Notes: generated by a model from the letters alone, not told the origin. Shown: positions 35,699 to 45,297, numbered from the stretch's first letter. The stretch is 64,000 nt of DNA from CAWCUU01 sp963798855 (GCA_963798855.1 CAWCUU010000002.1:1736001-1800000), one strand, 5' to 3'. Made by a program: numbers and translations.

Positions 35699-36421
35699 CT
35701 ACTGGCTCAAGCGTGTGGTCCAGCGGTTGGCCGCCTGAAGTGCGGCCAGCACCGCAGCCTCCTCGGCTGAGCGGTCCAGCACCGCCAGCCCCGCCAGCTC
35801 GGCAGACTGGCGCCCCTCCAGAGCGTGGGCCGCAACGAGCACATAGCGGCGGCCGTGCGCGCTCAACAGCATTGCACTCTCCAGCACCACCTGCTCCCCT
35901 CCCCGCACCGCGGCGAGCGCGGCGAAAACGGCTCGTGCCCCCGCCTCCGTGCGACCCTGCGGTGTCGCCGGGCCCAGACCCTCGCCGACGTGCTCCCCAT
36001 CGCTGCTGCGCAGCGTGACCTTGCAGAGCACTCCGCCGCCGCTGGCCGAGGTGCTGTCCATGCGGACGAATACCACTCGCCCTTCGTCCGTCTCGTCCGC
36101 TTCCAGTGCGGGACGCCGGCCGTTCCTGCCCTGGCCCGCTCCATTCTCGGCGTGCCTCGCCTCTTCCGGTGCGCTCGTCGCCTCGACGCTCGCCACGCTG
36201 ACGATGCGCCGGTCGATCTCGAGCCCCATACCGGCGCTCAACGCCGACTCGACGTTCCTCACCACCTGTTTCGGGTGGAGCGATGGCTCCGCCAACACGT
36301 GGATTTCGGCCGGATCACCCGCCGAAGTTAGCACGACGCGTGCCGATACGATCCCAGCCAGGGATCCGAGCAGGCTCTCGATCTTTCGGGCTGTGGGCAA
36401 AGGAATGGCAGACCCGGTCAT
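35699..36421 (-). CDS. Kinase-associated protein A (paralogue of 33435-34295)
   Basis: A 240-residue cytoplasmic protein of unknown family that heads the kinase unit. The N-terminal domain reads LLGSLAGIVSARVVLTSAGD then IHVLAEPSLHPKQVVRNVES, with a charged linker near residues 85-115. The C-terminal domain contains VLCKVTLRSSDGEHVGEGLG and SAHGRRYVLVAAHAL, matching FGRRYIALTVEAA of its paralogue. A regulatory or signal-input role is inferred from position only. Confidence 0.7.
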   Translation of the reverse strand: MTGSAIPLPTARKIESLLGSLAGIVSARVVLTSAGDPAEIHVLAEPSLHPKQVVRNVESALSAGMGLEIDRRIVSVASVEATSAPEEARHAENGAGQGRNGRRPALEADETDEGRVVFVRMDSTSASGGGVLCKVTLRSSDGEHVGEGLGPATPQGRTEAGARAVFAALAAVRGGEQVVLESAMLLSAHGRRYVLVAAHALEGRQSAELAGLAVLDRSAEEAAVLAALQAANRWTTRLSQ

Positions 36422-36664
36422 TCTCCTCCCAGATGAGGCCCCAAGGTAATGGCGATTCGGGACACACGCCAGCGATCCGCGGCGCGGTTGCTAGGCGCTT
36501 GCGCGACTTTCTATCTTTCGACAGCGGAGGGCGAGCCCCCACAAAGGTGATGCGGCGGCGCGACAGCGCGCGGCGGCCCCCGTTGAACGAGATTCCGTCC
36601 CCGATCCGGGCGCGAGCCTGGAAAGGGGCGGACAGGATGAATGTACCCGATCGGCGAGACAACA

Positions 36665-37687
36665 ATGCCTGCGGTGGATGTGGAGACCCTGGTCATAATC
36701 GGCTCGGGACCGGCGGCGTGGACGGCGGCGATCTACGCGGCTCGTGCGGATCTCAGGCCGGTCCTGTATGAAGGGGAGCCGAGCCGGGAGATGATACCGG
36801 GCGGGCAGCTGATGTGGACCACGGACATCGAGAACTACCCGGGATTCCCCGAGGGAGTGGGCGGCCAGGAGCTGATGGCCCAGATGCGGGACCAGGCGCA
36901 GCGCTTCGGCACGCGGGTGTTCACGGTGGACGTGACGGCGGTGGACTTCTCGACGCGACCCTTCGTTCTCGAGACGAGCGAAGGCAGTCGGATCCGGGCA
37001 AGAGCGGTGGTGGTGGCGACGGGCGCGCGCGCGAACTGGCTGGGGCTCGAGAACGAGGAGAGACTGGCACGCACGGGGGGCGGCGTTTCCGCGTGTGCGG
37101 TCTGCGATGGTGCGCTGCCTTTCTTCCGGAACAAGCGGTTGGCGGTGGTCGGCGGGGGGGACAGCGCGATGGAAGAGGCGACATACCTGTCGAAGTACGC
37201 CAGCGAGGTGGTGATCCTGCACCGCCGGGATGCGCTGCGGGCCTCCGCGATCATGGCGGACCGGGCGCTGTCGAACCCCAAGATCCGGGTGGAGTGGAAC
37301 ACGCAGGTTCTGGATGTGCTGGGGGGTGACGAGATCACCGGATTGAAGGTGGAGGACACGGCCACGGGCGCGATTCGGATGATGGAGGTGGGCGGTCTCT
37401 TCGTCGCGATCGGCCATACGCCGAATACGGAGTTCCTGCGCGGGCAGCTGGAGCTGACCCCTCACGGCTACGTCCGCACGCCACAGCCCTGGCGGACGGC
37501 GACGACCGTGGAGGGAGTGTTCGCGGCCGGCGATGTGATGGACGACTATTACCGGCAGGCGGTGACGGCGGCGGGGACGGGGTGCATGGCGGCCCTGGAG
37601 GCGGAGCGCTGGCTCGCGCATCACGGGGTTCCGGAGGCGCAGCCGCCGGTGCTCGAGACCGCAGAGGCGTCGACCGGGGACCAGTGA
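36665..37687 (+). CDS. trxB: Thioredoxin reductase
   Basis: A 340-residue NADPH-dependent flavoenzyme that keeps thioredoxin reduced. It has FAD motif IIGSGPAAWTAAIYAARA, the redox-active CAVC at residues 144-147, NADPH motif VVGGGDSAMEEA and GVFAAGDVMDDYYRQAVTAAG. The ATG at 36665 gives a typical N-terminus; an ATG at 36641 with AGGA upstream would add eight residues. A TTGCTA/TATCTT pair near 36487-36516 may be its promoter. Confidence 0.95.
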   Translation: MPAVDVETLVIIGSGPAAWTAAIYAARADLRPVLYEGEPSREMIPGGQLMWTTDIENYPGFPEGVGGQELMAQMRDQAQRFGTRVFTVDVTAVDFSTRPFVLETSEGSRIRARAVVVATGARANWLGLENEERLARTGGGVSACAVCDGALPFFRNKRLAVVGGGDSAMEEATYLSKYASEVVILHRRDALRASAIMADRALSNPKIRVEWNTQVLDVLGGDEITGLKVEDTATGAIRMMEVGGLFVAIGHTPNTEFLRGQLELTPHGYVRTPQPWRTATTVEGVFAAGDVMDDYYRQAVTAAGTGCMAALEAERWLAHHGVPEAQPPVLETAEASTGDQ

Positions 37688-37719
37688 GTCGGCGGGGCCA
37701 CGCGCCGCGGAATCGTGAA

Positions 37720-37750
37720 ACGGGCCCGCCCTCGTGAAAGGCGGGCCCGT
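37720..37750. terminator. Bidirectional terminator-like hairpin
   Basis: ACGGGCCCGCC (37720-37730) and GGCGGGCCCGT (37740-37750) form a perfect 11-bp stem with a nine-base loop. It lies between the convergent trxB and penicillin-binding-protein genes. TTT follows on the minus strand; no U-tract follows on the plus strand. Confidence 0.65.
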
Positions 37751-37755
37751 CCACA

Positions 37756-39822
37756 TCAGGTCCCGCGATCGGTCAGCCGATGCCAGAGCCGATCGAAGAA
37801 GTGCTCCAGCCCGGTCTCCGGATGCAGCGGGCAGAAGTCGCGCGGCTCCGTACCGGGGCGGAAGTACTCGATGCGTACCTGCTCCGGCGGACAGTTGGCA
37901 GTCGCGAGGGCTCCGCTCTCGACGTCGATCGGAACGCTCACGATGTCGGGCGGTGCCGGCCAGCCGGCCTCCGCGGGCCGCTGGCGGTAGGCCGCCTTCA
38001 TCACCTCGGCCCAGATCGGAGCGGCGAGCGAGCCGCCACCCCGCCCCGGCACGATCGTGCTCGGCCGATCGAAACCGATCCAGACGCCGCCGACCAGGTC
38101 GGGCGTCAGACCGACGAACCACGAATCCCTGACCCCGTTCGTCGTCCCCGTCTTTCCGGCGGCCGGGAGCAGGAAGCCGTCCCGGCGAATGGACGTCGCG
38201 GTGCCGCGGTCGACCACGTCCTGCATCATGCTGAGGGTCAGGAACGCCGCGTCGGGATCGAGCACGCGCTGGACGTTCGGCGGCGCGGCCCAGAGCAGAC
38301 GACCCGCGCCGTCCTCCACGCGCACGATCAGATGCGGGTAGACGCGCATGCCGTTGTTGCCGAAGGCGCCGTAGGCGGCGACCAGTTCGATCGGCACGAC
38401 CTCCGCGGCGCCCAGGAAGATGGATGGATAGGGCGGGATCGGAGTCGATATCCCCATGGCGTGGGCCAGCGCGATGACACGCGGCGCTCCCGCCATCTGG
38501 CCGATCCGAACCGCGACGTTGTTGGAAGACAGCGCCAGCGCATCGCGCACGGGGAGGGTCGCGACCGAGTCCGGCACGTGGTCGTCGGGGCTCCACGCGT
38601 GCGCGTTCGCGAACGCCAGGCCGACCGGAGCGGTCGCGATCCGCGTCGCGGGGGTGAGCCCCTGCTCGAGCGCGGCCGCGTACACGATCGGCTTGAACGC
38701 GGAGCCGGGCTGTCGACGCGCCTTCAGCGCGCGGTCGAACTGCGAGTGCCGGAAGTCGCGGCCGCCGACCAGCGCCCGCACCGCTCCGGTCCGGGGCTCC
38801 AGCACGACCACCATCCCCTGCAGGTACGGCGAGCCTCCGCCGGTGGCCGGAGCGAGAGGCTGCTGCTCCGGAACCGGGTGGCGGAATGTGCCGTACCAGC
38901 CCCTCTCGATGCGGCCGAGCTGCGAGCGCAGCGCTTCCGCCGCGGTCTGCTGCAGCGCCGGATCGAGCCCCGTGTAGACGCGTAGGCCCTTGACGTCCGC
39001 GTCCTCGCCAAAGCGCTGACGCAGCTCCGCCCTGAGCGCCGCGATGAAGTACGGTGCGCGAGTGGTCGCCTCGACGGGGGGGGCGAGGATCACCGGCTCG
39101 CCCCGGGCGCGACGCGCCTCCTCCGCGCTGATGACGTTTTCGCGGGCGAGCACGGACAGAACCGTGTTGCGGCGACGAACCGCGGCGGTCGGATGCCTCC
39201 GCGGATCGTACCCCTCCGGGCTGCGCGCGAGGCCGATCAGCAGCGCGGCCTCCGCGGTGCTCAGCTCCCCGACCGGCTTGCCGAAGTAGGTCCGGGCGGC
39301 CGCCTCAATGCCGTACGCGCCGTCGCCCAGGTAGATCTGATTCATGTACAAAGTGAGGATCTCGCGCTTGCCGAGACGCTCCTCGATCTGCGGCGCGAGA
39401 TGGACTTCGCAGAGCTTGCGGCCGAATTTGCTCGACATCGGCAGCCGATTGCGGAAGATGTTCCGCGGAAGCTGCATCGTGATCGTGCTGAAGCCCTGGC
39501 GCAGCGAGAGTGTTGTCGCATCCTTTACGACCGCTCGGACGATGCCGCGGTAGTCGATCCCGCCGTGACGCCAGAAGCGTCGGTCCTCCACTGCGACGAA
39601 GCCGCGGCTGAGCACGGCCGGCACCTGCTCGTAGTCCAGCAGGACGCGGCGGTGCGGCGAGAGATCGGCCAGGAAGGAGCCGTCCACGGCGAAGACGCGG
39701 GAGGCTTCGGGCGGCTCGTAGGCCGCGATCTCCGCGACGGTCGGGCACTGCTGCCGCCCGCGGGCGGGACCGCAGCCGGTCAGCGCGAGGCCGAGCAGGA
39801 CGGCGAGGTGGCGCGTTCGCAT
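37756..39822 (-). CDS. Class A penicillin-binding protein
   Basis: A 688-residue bifunctional peptidoglycan synthase with an N-terminal signal/anchor or lipoprotein-like segment (LAVLLGLALTGCG). The glycosyltransferase domain has VEDRRFWRHGGIDYRGI with the catalytic Glu, and IYLGDGAYGIEAAARTYFGK. The transpeptidase domain has QPGSAFKPIVYAA (SxxK), SSNN and the KTGTT motif. A short Cys-containing tail ends the protein. The ATG at 39822 is chosen. Its N-terminus with TGC could be lipidated, which is unusual for this family. Confidence 0.95.
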   Translation of the reverse strand: MRTRHLAVLLGLALTGCGPARGRQQCPTVAEIAAYEPPEASRVFAVDGSFLADLSPHRRVLLDYEQVPAVLSRGFVAVEDRRFWRHGGIDYRGIVRAVVKDATTLSLRQGFSTITMQLPRNIFRNRLPMSSKFGRKLCEVHLAPQIEERLGKREILTLYMNQIYLGDGAYGIEAAARTYFGKPVGELSTAEAALLIGLARSPEGYDPRRHPTAAVRRRNTVLSVLARENVISAEEARRARGEPVILAPPVEATTRAPYFIAALRAELRQRFGEDADVKGLRVYTGLDPALQQTAAEALRSQLGRIERGWYGTFRHPVPEQQPLAPATGGGSPYLQGMVVVLEPRTGAVRALVGGRDFRHSQFDRALKARRQPGSAFKPIVYAAALEQGLTPATRIATAPVGLAFANAHAWSPDDHVPDSVATLPVRDALALSSNNVAVRIGQMAGAPRVIALAHAMGISTPIPPYPSIFLGAAEVVPIELVAAYGAFGNNGMRVYPHLIVRVEDGAGRLLWAAPPNVQRVLDPDAAFLTLSMMQDVVDRGTATSIRRDGFLLPAAGKTGTTNGVRDSWFVGLTPDLVGGVWIGFDRPSTIVPGRGGGSLAAPIWAEVMKAAYRQRPAEAGWPAPPDIVSVPIDVESGALATANCPPEQVRIEYFRPGTEPRDFCPLHPETGLEHFFDRLWHRLTDRGT

Positions 39823-39886
39823 GCCTGGTGTACACGGCGAAACGAGCGCGGGATCCTGCGGCACCGTGCCGATCGCGGGATCCCGA

Positions 39887-40614
39887 TCAGGTGAGCAGTC
39901 GCCCGCCATCCACGACCAGCACCTCGCCGGTCACGAAGTCGGATTCCGCGAGGTAGAGCAACGCCCGCGCCACATCGCCCGGCTCACCGATCCGCTCGAG
40001 CGGGATACGCGCGCGGAGGCGGGACACCTCCTCCTCGGGCCATTCATCGGGCGGCAGCACCGTTCCGGGTGCAATGCAGTTCACGCGCACCTCCGGCGCG
40101 AACGCGCGCGCGAGGACCCGCGTCATGTGCACCAGCCCCGCCTTCGAGACCGCGTGATGGGCGTAGCCCGGCCATGGCTCGAACGCGGACAGGTCCGCGA
40201 TGTTGACGATCAGTCCCCCCGCTCCCGTAGCAGCGGCGCGGCCGCCCGCGCGAGCAGGAACGGAGCCCTCAGGTTGATGTCCATCACGCGGTCCCATTCC
40301 TCGGCGCCGATCGACTCCACGGGAGCCGCGTCGAAACGGGCCGCGCTGTTGACGAGCACGTCGAGCCGACCGAGCTCGGCGACGGTATCGCGGACGAGCG
40401 CGTCGGCCGTCCGCGAATCGGAAAGGTCGCCCCGCAGCGCGATCGCGCGGCGACCCAGAGCGCCGATCGCGGCGACGACCTCCTCCGCCTCGGCATCGGA
40501 GCGGTGGTGGCCGATGGCGACGTCCGCGCCCGCGCGGGCAAGGGCGAGCGCCAGATCGCGCCCCAGCCGGCGCGCGCCGCCGGTGACGAGGGCTACGGCT
40601 CCTGAAAGCTGCAT
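39887..40614 (-). pseudogene. Pteridine-reductase-like (FolM) SDR, frameshifted
   Basis: A short-chain dehydrogenase of about 242 residues when repaired. The cofactor motif TGGARRLG fits the TGx3RxG form of pteridine reductases (PTR1/FolM) rather than the ordinary TGxxxGxG. The active-site YAHHAVSK is present. Frame is lost at LLRERG: six Cs at 40215-40220 (six Gs on the coding strand) should be seven to read GGLIVNIADLS. A homopolymer indel in the assembly is the likeliest cause. Reduction of dihydrobiopterin/dihydromonapterin is inferred from the motif. Confidence 0.85.
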
Positions 40615-40698
40615 GGTAGCGGCATGATAGTGGCGGCCCCTCGGGGTAGCAATTAAACTCCCGCCGGCGGCGGGGTCGGATAAGGGAGGAGGGCGACA

Positions 40699-41412
40699 AT
40701 GCAGGATCTGACGGGCCGGAGAGCGATCGTCACGGGAAGCACGCGCGGCATCGGGCGCGCGATCGCCGAGGCCCTGCTTGGGCGTGGCGCTTCCGTCGTG
40801 ATCAGCTCGCGCACACCGGAGCACGTGGAGCGTGCGACGCGGGAGCTCGCGGGCGAGGCGGGAGAGCGCGTGAGCGGGGTCGTGTGCGATGTGATGGACG
40901 CGGGACAGTGTGAGCGTCTGGTCGCGCAGGGCGTCGAGCGGCTCGGAGGGCTGGACATCCTGGTCAACAATGCCGGGGTCGGGGTGTTCCGGCCGGTCGC
41001 CGAGATGTCCGTGCAGGAGTGGCGACAGACGCTGGGGACGAACCTCGATGGTGTCTTCTACTGCAGCCATTACGCGCTGCGTCACCTGCTCCGCGGCGGC
41101 GACTCCTGGATCATCAACATCGGCAGTCTCGCCGGGAAGAACGCGTTCCCGAACGGCGCCGCCTACAACGCGAGCAAGTTCGGCCTGATCGGCTTCGGCG
41201 AGGCCATGATGCAGGAGGTCCGACACGGCGGGGTACGGGTGAGCACGATCATGCCCGGCAGTGTCGCCACGGAGTTCGGCTCCGGTGGTGGCGGCGACTG
41301 GAAGATCCAGCCCGAGGACATCGCGGCGACGGTGCTGCATCTGCTGGCAACGCCGCCGCGGACGATCGAGAGCCGCATCGAAGTGCGGCCCTCGAGACCA
41401 CCGCGGAAGTGA
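40699..41412 (+). CDS. Short-chain dehydrogenase/reductase
   Basis: A 237-residue classical SDR with cofactor motif TGSTRGIGRAIA, NNAG, and the catalytic Ser-Tyr-Lys set (NIGSLAGKN, YNASKFG). It resembles FabG-type 3-oxoacyl reductases, but many SDRs share this pattern and the substrate is unknown. AGGAGGG precedes the ATG. It is divergent from the FolM-like gene by 84 bases. Confidence 0.9.
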   Translation: MQDLTGRRAIVTGSTRGIGRAIAEALLGRGASVVISSRTPEHVERATRELAGEAGERVSGVVCDVMDAGQCERLVAQGVERLGGLDILVNNAGVGVFRPVAEMSVQEWRQTLGTNLDGVFYCSHYALRHLLRGGDSWIINIGSLAGKNAFPNGAAYNASKFGLIGFGEAMMQEVRHGGVRVSTIMPGSVATEFGSGGGGDWKIQPEDIAATVLHLLATPPRTIESRIEVRPSRPPRK

Positions 41413-41448
41413 CACGACGGCGACCGCGGCCGTACCCGAGGGGGAGGC

Positions 41449-42873
41449 ATGAGCGAAGGCGAAGCGGGATACAGGACGGAAAAGGACTCGCTGGGAGAGA
41501 TGCGCGTTCCGGCCGACGCGCTCTGGGGCGCGCAGACGCAGCGGGCGGTCGAGAACTTCCCGATCAGCGACCTGCGCTTTCCGCGCGGCTTCATCGCCGC
41601 GCTGGGCCGTATCAAGAGGGCGGCGGCGGAGACGAACGTGGAGCTCGGCCTGCTGGACGCGGAGCGCGCCGCGGCCATCGTTCAGGCGGCAGAGGAGGTG
41701 GTCGAAGGCCGACACGACCGGCACTTCGTGCTCGACATCTTCCAGACGGGCAGTGGCACTTCGACCAACATGAACGCGAACGAGGTCATCGCCCACCGCG
41801 CGGCCGAGATCCTCGGTGGCGACGCGAAGGTGCATCCGAACGACCACGTGAACGCCGGCCAGTCGTCCAACGACGTGATCCCTACGGCGATGCAGGTCGC
41901 GGCCCGCGTCGCGATCCACGACGAGCTGATCCCGGCTCTCGAGACGCTCCGGGCCTCCCTGGAAGCCAGGGCTGAGGCGTTCGATGACGTGGTGAAGTCC
42001 GGACGGACGCACCTGATGGACGCGACGCCGGTCCGCCTCGGGCAGGAGTTCGGGGGCTACGCCGCGCAGATCCGCTTCGGCATCCGACGACTTCGCGAGG
42101 CGGACGCCGACCTGGCGGAGCTGCCGCTCGGCGGCACCGCCGTTGGCACGGGGATCAACACGCACCCGGACTTCGCCCGGCGCGCCATCGAGCGACTCTC
42201 GGCGCAGACGGGGCTGGAGTTCAGGGAGGCGGAGGACCACTTCGAGCGGCAGGGCACGCGCGACACGATCGTCTACGCGCACGGAGCGCTGAACACGATC
42301 GCCGTGTCACTGACGAAGATCGCGAACGACATCCGCTGGCTCGGCAGCGGCCCGCGTGCCGGCCTCTACGAGATCACCCTCCCGGCCATCCAGCCCGGCT
42401 CGAGCATCATGCCGGGCAAGGTCAATCCCGTGATTCCGGAGGCCGTGACGATGGTCGCCGCCCAGGTGATGGGCAACCAGACCACGGTCACCGTCGCGGG
42501 ACAAGGGGGCTACTTCGAGCTGAACCTGATGATGCCGATCCTGTCGTACGCGCTGTTGCAGTCGATCGGCATCCTGGCGAGCGCCTCACGCGTCTTCGCC
42601 ACCCGGTGCATCGACGGGATCGAGGTCAATGAGGAGCGGTGTCGCGAGCTGCTGGAAGGCAATCTGTCCCTCGCCACGGCCCTCGCCCCCCACATCGGCT
42701 ACGATGCCGCCGCGAGCATCGCGAAGCAGGCGTTCAAGGAGGGGAAGACGGCGCGGCAGGTGGCGCGCGACCAGGGCGTGCTGCCGGACGACGAGCTCGA
42801 CCGCGTGTTGGATGCGCGTAAGATGACGGACCCGGGGATCCCGGGAACGGGGAGCGGTCCCGGTGGTGGGTGA
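41449..42873 (+). CDS. fumC: Class II fumarate hydratase
   Basis: A 474-residue iron-independent fumarase of the TCA cycle. It has SGTSTNMNANEVIAHRA, HPNDHVNAGQSSNDVIPT, and the superfamily signature GSSIMPGKVNP with the catalytic Ser. The C-terminus includes SLATALAPHIGYDAAASIAK. It follows the SDR by 36 bases and converges on the ArsR gene. Aspartase is an alternative with similar motifs, but the local sequence fits fumarase. Confidence 0.95.
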   Translation: MSEGEAGYRTEKDSLGEMRVPADALWGAQTQRAVENFPISDLRFPRGFIAALGRIKRAAAETNVELGLLDAERAAAIVQAAEEVVEGRHDRHFVLDIFQTGSGTSTNMNANEVIAHRAAEILGGDAKVHPNDHVNAGQSSNDVIPTAMQVAARVAIHDELIPALETLRASLEARAEAFDDVVKSGRTHLMDATPVRLGQEFGGYAAQIRFGIRRLREADADLAELPLGGTAVGTGINTHPDFARRAIERLSAQTGLEFREAEDHFERQGTRDTIVYAHGALNTIAVSLTKIANDIRWLGSGPRAGLYEITLPAIQPGSSIMPGKVNPVIPEAVTMVAAQVMGNQTTVTVAGQGGYFELNLMMPILSYALLQSIGILASASRVFATRCIDGIEVNEERCRELLEGNLSLATALAPHIGYDAAASIAKQAFKEGKTARQVARDQGVLPDDELDRVLDARKMTDPGIPGTGSGPGGG

Positions 42874-42880
42874 CGTGGCT

Positions 42881-43222
42881 TCAGGAAGGGTTGGGCGTGA
42901 CTTCCGGGCGGAGCAGCGATTCGAGCGCGTCGACGTGTCGGGACAGCTCGTCGCGGCACAGTCGGTTCAGCGTCCACAGGCCATTCTTGCGGCGGTCGAT
43001 CAAACCCACGGACTCGAGGATCGACAGGTGGTGCGACACCAACGACGCCGACAGCCCCAGCTCGGCGCCAATGGCGCCACATGCCATCTCCGCTTGCGCC
43101 GAGAGCAGCTTCACGATGCGGTAACGGTTTTCGTCCGACAGCGCGGCGAGCACGCGAACGAGCTCGGCGCCGTCGGTCCTCTGCTCTCCCTGCACTCGCC
43201 CCCCAAACGCGTGGTTGTGCAT
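42881..43222 (-). CDS. ArsR-family transcriptional regulator
   Basis: A 113-residue winged-helix repressor: LVRVLAALSDENRYRIVKLL, then the recognition region CGAIGAELGLSASLVSHHLSILESVGLI and wing RRKNGLWTLNR. The paired metal-binding cysteines of ArsR/SmtB (ELCVCD-like) are not evident, so it may sense another signal. The ATG at 43222 is chosen from MHNHAFGG. Its target is not obvious. Confidence 0.88.
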   Translation of the reverse strand: MHNHAFGGRVQGEQRTDGAELVRVLAALSDENRYRIVKLLSAQAEMACGAIGAELGLSASLVSHHLSILESVGLIDRRKNGLWTLNRLCRDELSRHVDALESLLRPEVTPNPS

Positions 43223-43316
43223 GGCCGGACGGCCATGAGGTGGGGCCTGATACCCTCGGTCCCGGAGGGGGGTCCCTGGTTCGGTCGGGACTCGTCGGCC
43301 GGATTGGTAGCGCCGC

Positions 43317-43715
43317 CTACGCGGGCGGCTGCTGCGCCACGTGCAGCGAGCAGCCATCACGAGCCGACGGCCCGGCGGTGAGGCGGAACCGGTAGGTGCC
43401 GGCGTGAGGAAAGACGATCCGCTCGAGCGGCATGATCAGCCGCGTCTGCACCGGGGCACCACCGGGCGCACGCCCGACCTCGGTGTGACCCTGGATCGTA
43501 ACGATCTTCTGCCCCGCTTCATCGACGAGGTCCGCTCGCAGCGGCTGTCGTCCGGTCTCCTTTTCCGTCCACTCGATTACGAACACGGCGGTCATCGCGT
43601 CCTGCGATGCGGGAAATCCGGGCGCCTGCAGCTGGCTGAACGCACCGCGCAGGTCGAGCTTGCCGTCGGGCCGCACCTGCGCGTCCTCGCAGATCGCGGA
43701 GAGGATGAGTTCCAT
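43317..43715 (-). CDS. DUF6941-like hypothetical protein
   Basis: A 132-residue soluble beta-rich protein. The opening MELILSAICEDAQVRPDGKLDLRGAF recalls the DUF6941 family, small proteins of unknown function with an 'AQV..GKL...G' start. The C-terminal half ends FPHAGTYRFRLTAG, a beta-sandwich-like strand. Its ATG lies 41 bases from that of the divergent PIG-L gene. The family assignment is from memory of the motif and is tentative. Confidence 0.65.
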   Translation of the reverse strand: MELILSAICEDAQVRPDGKLDLRGAFSQLQAPGFPASQDAMTAVFVIEWTEKETGRQPLRADLVDEAGQKIVTIQGHTEVGRAPGGAPVQTRLIMPLERIVFPHAGTYRFRLTAGPSARDGCSLHVAQQPPA

Positions 43716-43756
43716 GGGGCGCGCAAGATGTCCGGGGCTCGGGGGCAAGTCAAACC

Positions 43757-44443
43757 ATGAGCACTCTGCTCGTCGCGCTTTCGCATCCGGACGATGAGGT
43801 CGGCTGCGCAGGCACCATCGCCCTGCACGCCGCGCGCGGCGATCGCGTCGTGCTGCTCTGGCTGACCCGGGGCACGATGTCCGGGGCGCTGGCCGGGCTC
43901 GATGAAGCCGAGGTCGCGCGGATCCGTACCGAGCATGGTCAGGAGGCCGCGCGGATTCTCGGCGCCGAGGCCCGCTTCCTCGACTTCCCCGACACCGCCG
44001 TACGCGCCGGGCCGGACTCCGCCCGCGTCGTCGCGGCCACGCTGGCCGAGATCAGGCCGGACGCGGTCGTGACTTGGGGGGATGCGTGGGAGCGTGGCAT
44101 GCGACACCCGGATCACCAGGCCACCGGCGTCATCGTTCGTGATGCGATCACGCTCGCTCGCATCGGTCGCGTCGTCGCCCCGCTCGAGCCGCACCGCGAG
44201 CCGGTTCTGCCGTTCACGCTGCGCGGCGCGCACTCCAGCCTTCCCATGCGCGCGGTGGACGTGAGCGAGCAGATGGATCGAGTGATGACCCTGGCCGCAT
44301 TCTATCGTGAGCGAGTCGGCTGGCCGGAGGAGGCATGGCTCCGGGAGCGGCTCGAGGCGGCGGGGCGGCGCGGCGGCGCGCCGATGGCCGAGCTCTTCGA
44401 CGCATGGGAGACACCGCCGGGGGTCGGCCGGTGTCTCTTCTGA
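43757..44443 (+). CDS. PIG-L family N-deacetylase
   Basis: A 228-residue zinc deacetylase. It has the metal motif SHPDDEVGCAGTI near residues 9-21 and the later HPDHQATG. Family members remove acetyl groups from N-acetylglucosamine derivatives, including the BshB step of bacillithiol synthesis. The substrate cannot be fixed here, and no bshA or bshC is in this window. It converges on the PRC-barrel gene five bases away. Confidence 0.88.
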   Translation: MSTLLVALSHPDDEVGCAGTIALHAARGDRVVLLWLTRGTMSGALAGLDEAEVARIRTEHGQEAARILGAEARFLDFPDTAVRAGPDSARVVAATLAEIRPDAVVTWGDAWERGMRHPDHQATGVIVRDAITLARIGRVVAPLEPHREPVLPFTLRGAHSSLPMRAVDVSEQMDRVMTLAAFYRERVGWPEEAWLRERLEAAGRRGGAPMAELFDAWETPPGVGRCLF

Positions 44444-44448
44444 TTGCC

Positions 44449-45297
44449 TCAGTGACTGGCGAATTCGGGACGCGCGAAGCGGCGCTCGCCGGTGAGCACG
44501 GCATCCAGCGCGGCGCGCAGCGCGCTCTCCTGCTCCCGTGTCAGAGTGTCGCCAGCGAACGGCGGCAGGGAGCGGAGGTCGTCCGCGCGCAGGCCGCTCA
44601 GCCGAACCGCAGACAGCGACGGGATCACCTCGGCGTAGCCGACGGGAACGAGGACCGGTCCGTGAGCCTCGATATCGACGAGCAGGTAGCGCACGCGACG
44701 CGCGGCCGGATCTACCATGAGGCCGCGGACGGTGCCCATCGAGGCATTGCCCTCGTCCACGGCGATCCAGCCACGGATGTCCGGCTCGCCCGCCGCGAGC
44801 CGCCAGTCGGAGAGGTCCGACAGCAGCGCGAGCGTCGTGATCGTCGGTGCCTCCGCCTTCGTCTGCTCGACCGGGTGCTCGCCGACGTAAAGCCGGCTGT
44901 GATCGTACGCCGGATGCGCGTAGTAGCGCTCGCCGTAGAAGAGCCGGCTGTAGGCGGCGAGGATCTGATTCTCATACGCGTCCGCGGGAACTTCCCCGCT
45001 CCGATATTCCGGAATCGCGGCGAGGTCCTCCCGGGTCACCGCCCGCAGCGCGAGTCGCAGCCCGTCGGCGCCTTCGTCGATCCGAACGTGCCCAATGGGG
45101 GCGAGGACGTGGCGACCGAGCGCATCGACCGAGAGGTCCACATAGCGGATGAGGCCGCTATCCGACTCGATCAGGACGCCGTAGACCTCACCGGTGGGAC
45201 GACCACCGACATCGTCCACGGCGAGGCCGGCCAGATCCGGCTCCGCCTGCAGCGGCACGGGTGGCTCCGGTCCGGGTCCGTAGATCAGCGGCGTCAT
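44449..45297 (-). CDS. Tandem PRC-barrel protein
   Basis: A 282-residue protein with two PRC-barrel-like beta domains: LAGLAVDDVGGRPTGEVYGV ... YVDLSVDALGRHVLAPIG and RGWIAVDEGNASMGTVRGLM ... YLLVDIEAHGPVLVPVGY. The layout resembles the cytoplasmic part of the photosynthetic reaction-centre H subunit and similar stress proteins; without a membrane helix it is probably a soluble relative. The ATG at 45297 is chosen. The divergent Nudix ATG is only 29 bases away. Confidence 0.75.
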   Translation of the reverse strand: MTPLIYGPGPEPPVPLQAEPDLAGLAVDDVGGRPTGEVYGVLIESDSGLIRYVDLSVDALGRHVLAPIGHVRIDEGADGLRLALRAVTREDLAAIPEYRSGEVPADAYENQILAAYSRLFYGERYYAHPAYDHSRLYVGEHPVEQTKAEAPTITTLALLSDLSDWRLAAGEPDIRGWIAVDEGNASMGTVRGLMVDPAARRVRYLLVDIEAHGPVLVPVGYAEVIPSLSAVRLSGLRADDLRSLPPFAGDTLTREQESALRAALDAVLTGERRFARPEFASH

